From Crossaster papposus (lineage: Eukaryota > Echinodermata > Asteroidea > Velatida > Solasteridae), in contig JBAIAA010000882.1 of the NCBI GenBank assembly GCA_037893245.1, forward strand, positions 186,001 to 250,000: DNA of 64,000 nucleotides, read 5' to 3'. Shown here piece after piece: positions 60,201 to 64,000 of the stretch. The notes below the pieces were generated by a model. The model saw only the letters and a list, made by a program, of their open reading frames with translations, did no database searches and had not been told where the DNA came from. Position numbers and translations under genes: made by a program. Numbering within the stretch: the first letter of the stretch is position 1; each line of letters begins with the position of its first letter.

Positions 60201-63200
60201 TGACGTCGCTGGCTAAAACCAAGAAACAGTTCGAGCAGAGGTAAACAAAGATGATATCAATAGAGAATGAATGTTGAATAATGGGTTGTCACTTTACGTC
60301 GTACATTTATTAGTCTTTCTGTTCTAATGGGAAATGTTTTAACTACTCGCGAGTACTCGAGTGCTTGTGAGTAATTTTCTTGCGAGTACTCGAGTAGCAA
60401 AATCAAATCCACTACTTGCCTAGAACTCCTGATATGAGTATATTAGAAATAATCAATAATTTGCATTTTAAAATAGAACTAAAAGACAGCAGATTATTTC
60501 ATGCCGATTTCATATTCTTAGAATATTTTCGTTCTTCTCCCCCCCCCCCCCACCACAGAGCCAACAAGCTTTCATTCATGCTGCAGAGTTTGCAAGGTAA
60601 GGAGAAAATTCAAATGCATCTTAATAGCAATTCAGATATCGAAGCAGTGAGGTAGAGCAGTCGTGCTTTTAAAACTTTAAAAAACCACCTGTTTCAAACT
60701 TGTTTTCATTCCACCCCAACTCAACATTGAAAGATAAAGCTTGAAAAGTGAGACATTTTATATACATGTACTGGTAGTATGAATCCAATTAAAACATTTT
60801 TTTTTAAATAGACCTTTTCAAACCTACAGTAGTGTCAGTAATTTGTAAAGTTGATTACGGGAACCTGATCTTATTATCTAGAAGCTGTTCCTACAGATTC
60901 ACATCCCTATTTTCAACTAAAATTTAAAAATTTTGGTAAATTTTTTCAGCAGACTTGAAACCAAGCTCTGAAAAAAAAGCTCCTAAGGCTGGTATACTTC
61001 ACGTAAAAGCATTGCATGCGAAATTCATCCGAGTTGAAATGCATTCAACTTTTGCCAATCTGCAGCGCGAAAGCTAGCCCTGACGTCAAATTTTTTTGTT
61101 CGCATTTGTTTTTCGTGCCGAGTATGAACCGGCCTTAATTAATTGTATTTCTGTGGAGAGACATTTTCGTTTGTAATTTTCTTCCGCGATTGTTGTTTTC
61201 CTCTTTGCAATAAAGATGACTATGTAAGAATCACTAAGAAGTACGAGGAGGCCATCAAGCACTGCAAGGAGCTCACGGCCACTAAGAGCCACCTGGAGAC
61301 AGTCCGCATGCAAAACGAAACCCTGCAGTTTGATATCAAGAGAGGCAAACAGAAAACAGAGGAACTGGAGAAAGATGTGAGTTAACTTTCCAATGTTGTC
61401 AACTACATCAATTTTTCACTACAGCTGATAAACAAATTAATTTGATCAATAGGGAGGGGGTAGTATAGAAATGACTCTCCTGTTTTATTACTAGAGAGGG
61501 GAATTAGAAGAACAGGAAGGTAAAAATGAGCATAAAAGAGCAGTATGGGATTGGATGGATGACAATTTTTTGTACCCTTCTCCACAGCTTTCCTCATGCC
61601 AACAGGACCTAGAATCAGCTCACACGGCGCAGCAGAACTATAGGCAGATGGCAGAGACACAACTTGGTGAACTACGACGGTAAGTTGTCTAGGAGAGTAA
61701 ACCATTGGGTGTTTTAATCTACTTTGACCATTTTAGAAGGAATGGAAGGGGAAGAGAAGGTGGTGGGGACTAAGAAGATTTGTAAAAAGTATTTTACACA
61801 GTGAATCCGGCAAAATAGTGACAGTATGGCAACTTTTCCTTTCCACCTAAACTGTTCACTTCCAGAGAAGCAAAATAACCAGTCCTACCTCATTAGCCCA
61901 AAGCCAGGCTTTGCCGAGTATTTCTGATTGGCCGGTTACCTTCTCAGCTATTGGTTAATGGCTCATGAGTGGCTCTTTTTATGATTACCAGATACCTCTT
62001 TAGTCACAAAATATCTGGGTTTTTATGTACAAATGTTATCCATTAGAATGTACTGCAGTCTAGTGAGATGTTGCATTCCACTAGAACAATAAGGCTACAT
62101 AAAATTGCGTTGAACTTGTTCAATTGAATCTATGTGTTCCTTTTCAATATAGTTATCTTTTACAACTGAGATTTCATCATTTTAATGGTCTATATCTTTT
62201 CTCAACAGGTTATTTAAAGAAATGGAAAAGAAGTACAAGATTGCACAAGGTAAAATATGCTGCACAACCTGTCACCTGTAAATTTGCTCTTAATTTGTCC
62301 ACTTTTTAATTTGTTTAGTAATTTTGTTTTTGTAACGATTGCTTGAAATGCACTTTATTTTGTTTTTGTTTTCAGAATTTAGTTTTGCTGTTGTGGTATT
62401 CTTTTAAAATAAATTAAGTCTCTTGACTTAAACGTGTCAATTTCCATTGCTTATTCCTCCTATTTGAAGGATTTGAAATGGTTAGGGTTAAAATAACTAG
62501 TTTAATGTTAGTTTCGTCTTCAAAATCTAAAATTGATATGGAGATTTTTCTTGCATTTTGCTTTTAGATAACACAAGAAAGCAAGAGGCCTCATACAAGG
62601 TAACAACATTTTTCTTGAAAAAAAGAAAAGATTTGTGATCATGTTGAAACTAAAAGTCGGCAGACTAAAATTTAATAGAAAATATTAGACGAGAACGAGA
62701 ATAGCTTTGAAGGCCTTGTAATTTGAAAAAAACCACCAAAACCAAACCACAGAATTTGGTATTATATGAATTCTCAATGCTGCGACACAGCACTGCCGCG
62801 AAAAGTAGGACTATTCATGTTAGAATAATTTAGTAATTGATTATTTGAAAAAGCACCTGACCGAATATTCAAATATAAAGTTTTACAAAAGCCAGCTGTA
62901 TGTTGCCTTTCTTGCTAGTCAAAAGTTGCATACAAAATACTCGGGATAAATATTATGAGATTTTAGAGTGTTTTGACGTAGGGCCTAAGTACTGAATAAT
63001 TGTCTAAAGAATTTGCTCAACTAAAAGAATATAGGTGTAAACAAAAAAATGTTACTGTTGACTAAAAAGTGGCATTTGGACAATTTAAAAATGACATCAC
63101 ATGTATGTGCACATATTTTCCCCGAATATTCAGATTGGGTGAAAAACTATTAAAATATTTGGTATATTGGAGACAGCCCTATTCCTCCATGCTAGAGAGA

Positions 63201-64000
63201 AGTACTTGTGGTCATGCTTACCTTGACTCCCCTATCCCAGTGCAAACCTCACAGTACATACAGTACAGTTGTACATTGTACCCAACGATTGTACCACCAC
63301 AAACCTGTCATACTGCCCTCTTTTGTCCTGTACATTACAGGCCAAGGTTGCCCAGCAGGCAACCACACACCGAGCCCAGTTAAAGTCTCTGCTTGATCTA
63401 GTGACTAGTGACAGCTGCCTGGATCAACCACTGTCACAAGTTGTCCAGTCTTCTCATGAAGTAAGTGTGATTCCTTAATTTATTTGGGCAGATGATTTGG
63501 ATGTTGAAACACTGATTATATGATTATGTACCTAGGACTGTGGGTTGTTCAATAGACCTATGCTGTCTGCACTGTGCATACATTTTGTACAGTAAGAGTA
63601 AAGAGCAATTAACTGTTGTGTTACTTTCACTGTGTGCACTGAATCTCTGTTGCAATCGCTGTGTTCATTGTAACTTGCAACTTGCACCATGCTTGCACTA
63701 AGGAGGAAATAGAATGAAAGTTTTTCCAAAAGTTATGGGTTACCGCCTAAAAAATTGAAAATGTGTGTCTCAGACACCTTGGAGATCTAGAGTTAAAAAA
63801 CTGTAAAGTATTTTTCTTTAATTTTAAAAGTTGGAGTATTATTATTGGGGTGTATGGAAGTCTATTTACAAGTGTGCAACCTGAAATCACAGTTGTGAGG
63901 GTCATTGCTTGGTCATTGAGTCCTGGCAGTTTATATCGTTGGATTGTTCGTTAAGATTTCAAGGAACTGCTTACGATTCTTACAAATGCTTCAGTGAAGG
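36219..64000 (+). CDS. KASH5/IRAG(LRMP)-like coiled-coil protein, 5' part (continues past window)
   Basis: Exons: 36219-36760 (ATG 36233), 38268-38386, 39265-39398, 40750-40821, 41425-41500, 42588-42746, 43292-43388, 44523-44573, 44801-44851, 45120-45197, 45763-45819, 46304-46363, 57821-57994, 59604-59885, 60149-60240, 60559-60596, 61216-61376, 61588-61679, 62209-62249, 62568-62599, 63341-63460. All phases agree, giving 838 codons so far. Residues about 134-216 form a degenerate paired EF-hand-like domain (CDTQGIGRVAVSKV; LDPMGCDP; IAQWIKNVQ) like that of KASH5. From about 310 a long coiled coil starts DLQNQIEDLKFQIRKL, the pattern of LRMP/IRAG2 and KASH5. Vertebrate members are tail-anchored at ER or nuclear envelope; the anchor here would lie beyond the window. 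Family assignment is from memory of patterns, so moderate. Confidence 0.72.
36233..36760 (+). CDS. First coding exon of the KASH5/IRAG-like gene
   Basis: The acceptor atttcag at 36218 precedes the ATG by 14 bases, so an upstream non-coding exon exists. The N-terminal 130 residues are basic, Ser/Pro-rich and probably disordered. The exon ends inside the EF-hand-like domain at MIIDSHE, phase 0. Confidence 0.85.
38268..38386 (+). CDS. Second EF-hand-like exon with a GC donor
   Basis: Encodes TRDIDELTLQLDPMGCDP to NVQNQ. The 3' splice site of this exon is AAAG|GCAAGT, a GC-AG intron. The only nearby GT would not preserve the phase 2 needed by the next exon (39265). Confidence 0.85.
42805..43088 (+). 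repeat. 19-bp minisatellite in an intron
   Basis: Tandem CTTGTACCCCTCCCGCTTT units, about ten clean copies plus diverged ones at both edges. One unit is shortened. The strand is strongly C/T-biased. Open frames on both strands here are artefacts of the repeat. Confidence 0.92.
43421..43675 (-). mobile_element. tRNA-derived SINE, minus orientation
   Basis: Read on the minus strand, it has a box A-like TAGTGGTTAGG (43638-43648), a box B-like GAGTTTCAAATCC (43599-43611) and a CCTTGGGCAAGCCACTTC body, then a distal part with GATGGGATGCTAGTCC on the plus strand. This is a widespread metazoan SINE layout. Confidence 0.65.
45325..45602 (+). mobile_element. tRNA-derived SINE with (AAAT)n tail
   Basis: Box A TGGCGTAGCGG (45337-45347) and box B GGTTCGAACCC (45379-45389) form a tRNA-like head. 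The body contains GGGGTTTTCCTCCCACC, and it ends in an AAATAAATAAATAA tail. No clear target-site duplication was found by eye. Confidence 0.8.
46021..46077 (+). repeat. Degenerate CCCTAA-like stretch
   Basis: Several CTAACCC/CCTAACCC words in about 55 bp inside an intron. Too irregular and short to be telomeric; noted as a low-complexity repeat. Confidence 0.4.
46497..46605 (+). repeat. G-rich GGGGTA/GGGGCA tandem repeat
   Basis: About 14 runs of four Gs separated by two bases, mixing GGGGTA and GGGGCA units. This fits a G-quadruplex-forming motif on the non-template strand of the coiled-coil gene intron. Confidence 0.9.
53586..54150. mobile_element. Dispersed TIR element, copy 4 (split by a MITE)
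   Basis: Left end TTAAAAGGGAAGTATACC. After the inserted MITE, GTGGTATTCTATAACCTTGAA looks like its decayed right end. Positions 53760-53850 align well with the reverse complement of 58838-58950, showing a shared family in opposite orientation. Confidence 0.65.
53874..54107. mobile_element. piggyBac-type MITE, 234 bp, with TTAA duplication
   Basis: Perfect 14-bp terminal inverted repeats CCAGTTCGCGCCGG (53874-53887) and CCGGCGCGAACTGG (54094-54107), flanked on both sides by TTAA (53870-53873 and 54108-54111). TTAA targets are the hallmark of piggyBac transposases. The element is GC-rich, with no transposase frame, and therefore non-autonomous. Confidence 0.88.
57174..57259 (+). CDS. Possible alternative first exon of the KASH5/IRAG-like gene
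   Basis: A frame open from 56999 ends exactly in phase 0 at a CAG|GTAGGT donor (57259), matching the phase 0 acceptor at 57821. ATG codons at 57174 and 57177 could start a short N-terminus (MMGDGLLTSRYYG...). The region is less AT-rich than its surroundings. This would give an isoform without the EF-hand-like domain and first coiled coil. Hypothesis only. Confidence 0.35.
58783..59180 (-). mobile_element. Dispersed TIR element, copy 5, opposite orientation
   Basis: Begins TTAAAGGGATCGTATACC. GGTGCTTGACAACTAACCTG and AAACAATATTCTAAGATTTC match the reverse complement of the copy at 53586. The far end is not clear. Confidence 0.6.
59461..59545 (+). mobile_element. tRNA-like SINE fragment
   Basis: Box A-like TAGTTCAGTTGG (59472-59483) and box B-like GGTTCAAGCCC (59516-59526) at tRNA spacing. 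The T-stem and anticodon stem do not pair properly, so this is a tRNA-derived SINE head or tRNA pseudogene, not a working tRNA. It lies just before the exon at 59604. Confidence 0.6.
59604..59885 (+). CDS. Ser-rich linker exon of the KASH5/IRAG-like gene
   Basis: 94 codons, phase 0-0. Contains a poly-Ser stretch (SSSSSTCSSSSSF) with TPD/TPLS sites, then QRKEDVMSQLQAFLDENDEELEEKE, an acidic helical end. It separates the N-terminal coiled coil from the C-terminal one. A second AG (59613) would not fit the phase. Confidence 0.85.
59990..60117 (-). mobile_element. SINE tail fragment, minus orientation
   Basis: CAGTTTTAGAGGTGGGAG and AAAACC words match the reverse complement of the SINE body at 45460-45510. 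The tRNA-like head is absent. Confidence 0.6.
60982..61137. mobile_element. Small MITE-like inverted-repeat element, about 155 bp
   Basis: Left end TAAGGCTGGTATACT and right end AGTATGAACCGGCCTTA form imperfect inverted repeats. No coding capacity. Lies in the intron before exon 61216. Confidence 0.5.
61216..63460 (+). other. C-terminal coiled-coil exons visible in the window
   Basis: Exons 61216-61376, 61588-61679, 62209-62249, 62568-62599 and 63341-63460 encode heptad-rich sequence (KKYEEAIKHCKELTATK, QNETLQFDIKRGKQK, LGELRRLFKEMEKKYK), then a segment rich in Ala/Gln. The last exon ends in phase 0 at GTAAGT (63461). No membrane anchor or stop is reached before base 64000. Confidence 0.8.

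Overview
This is eukaryotic genomic DNA. The genes are intron-rich with GT-AG splice sites, untranslated regions are long and AT-rich, and there are tRNA-derived SINEs, small inverted-repeat transposons and C/G homopolymers. Gene content (ARID2, an SLC32/AVT-type amino-acid transporter, a KASH5/IRAG-like coiled-coil gene) and repeat style suggest an invertebrate deuterostome, most likely an echinoderm. That assignment is an inference and was not tested by a search.

Four genes can be modelled. (1) Bases 1-5341, plus strand: the 3' part of ARID2 (BAF200, a PBAF chromatin-remodelling subunit), with one huge Gln/Ser-rich exon, two C2H2 fingers and the conserved C-terminus; a probable long 3' UTR runs to about 9.1 kb. 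(2) 9549-25310, plus strand: a nine-exon gene whose phases all agree, encoding 4063 residues. It is a type I membrane protein: signal peptide, unrecognised N-terminal region, long stalk with two tandem repeat arrays, basic processing-like sites, thrombospondin type 1, Ig, EGF, one transmembrane helix, and a 1167-residue Ser-rich tail with its own repeats. I do not recognise an orthologue, and it is the most interesting object here. (3) 33381-26752, minus strand: an 11-TM amino-acid transporter of the AAAP family, ending tail-to-tail with gene 2. (4) 36219 to beyond the window end, plus strand: a coiled-coil protein with an N-terminal degenerate EF-hand-like domain, resembling KASH5 and IRAG/LRMP; at least 21 coding exons are in the window.

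Between and inside the genes the DNA holds a dispersed TIR element with GTATACC ends (at least five copies), a TTAA-flanked piggyBac-type MITE nested in one copy that itself sits in a degenerate tandem array, three SINE loci plus a SINE tail fragment, a 19-bp minisatellite and a G-rich repeat.

The genes do not form a pathway. ARID2 is nuclear, the transporter and the mosaic protein are membrane proteins, and the KASH5/IRAG-like protein would be expected at the nuclear envelope or ER.
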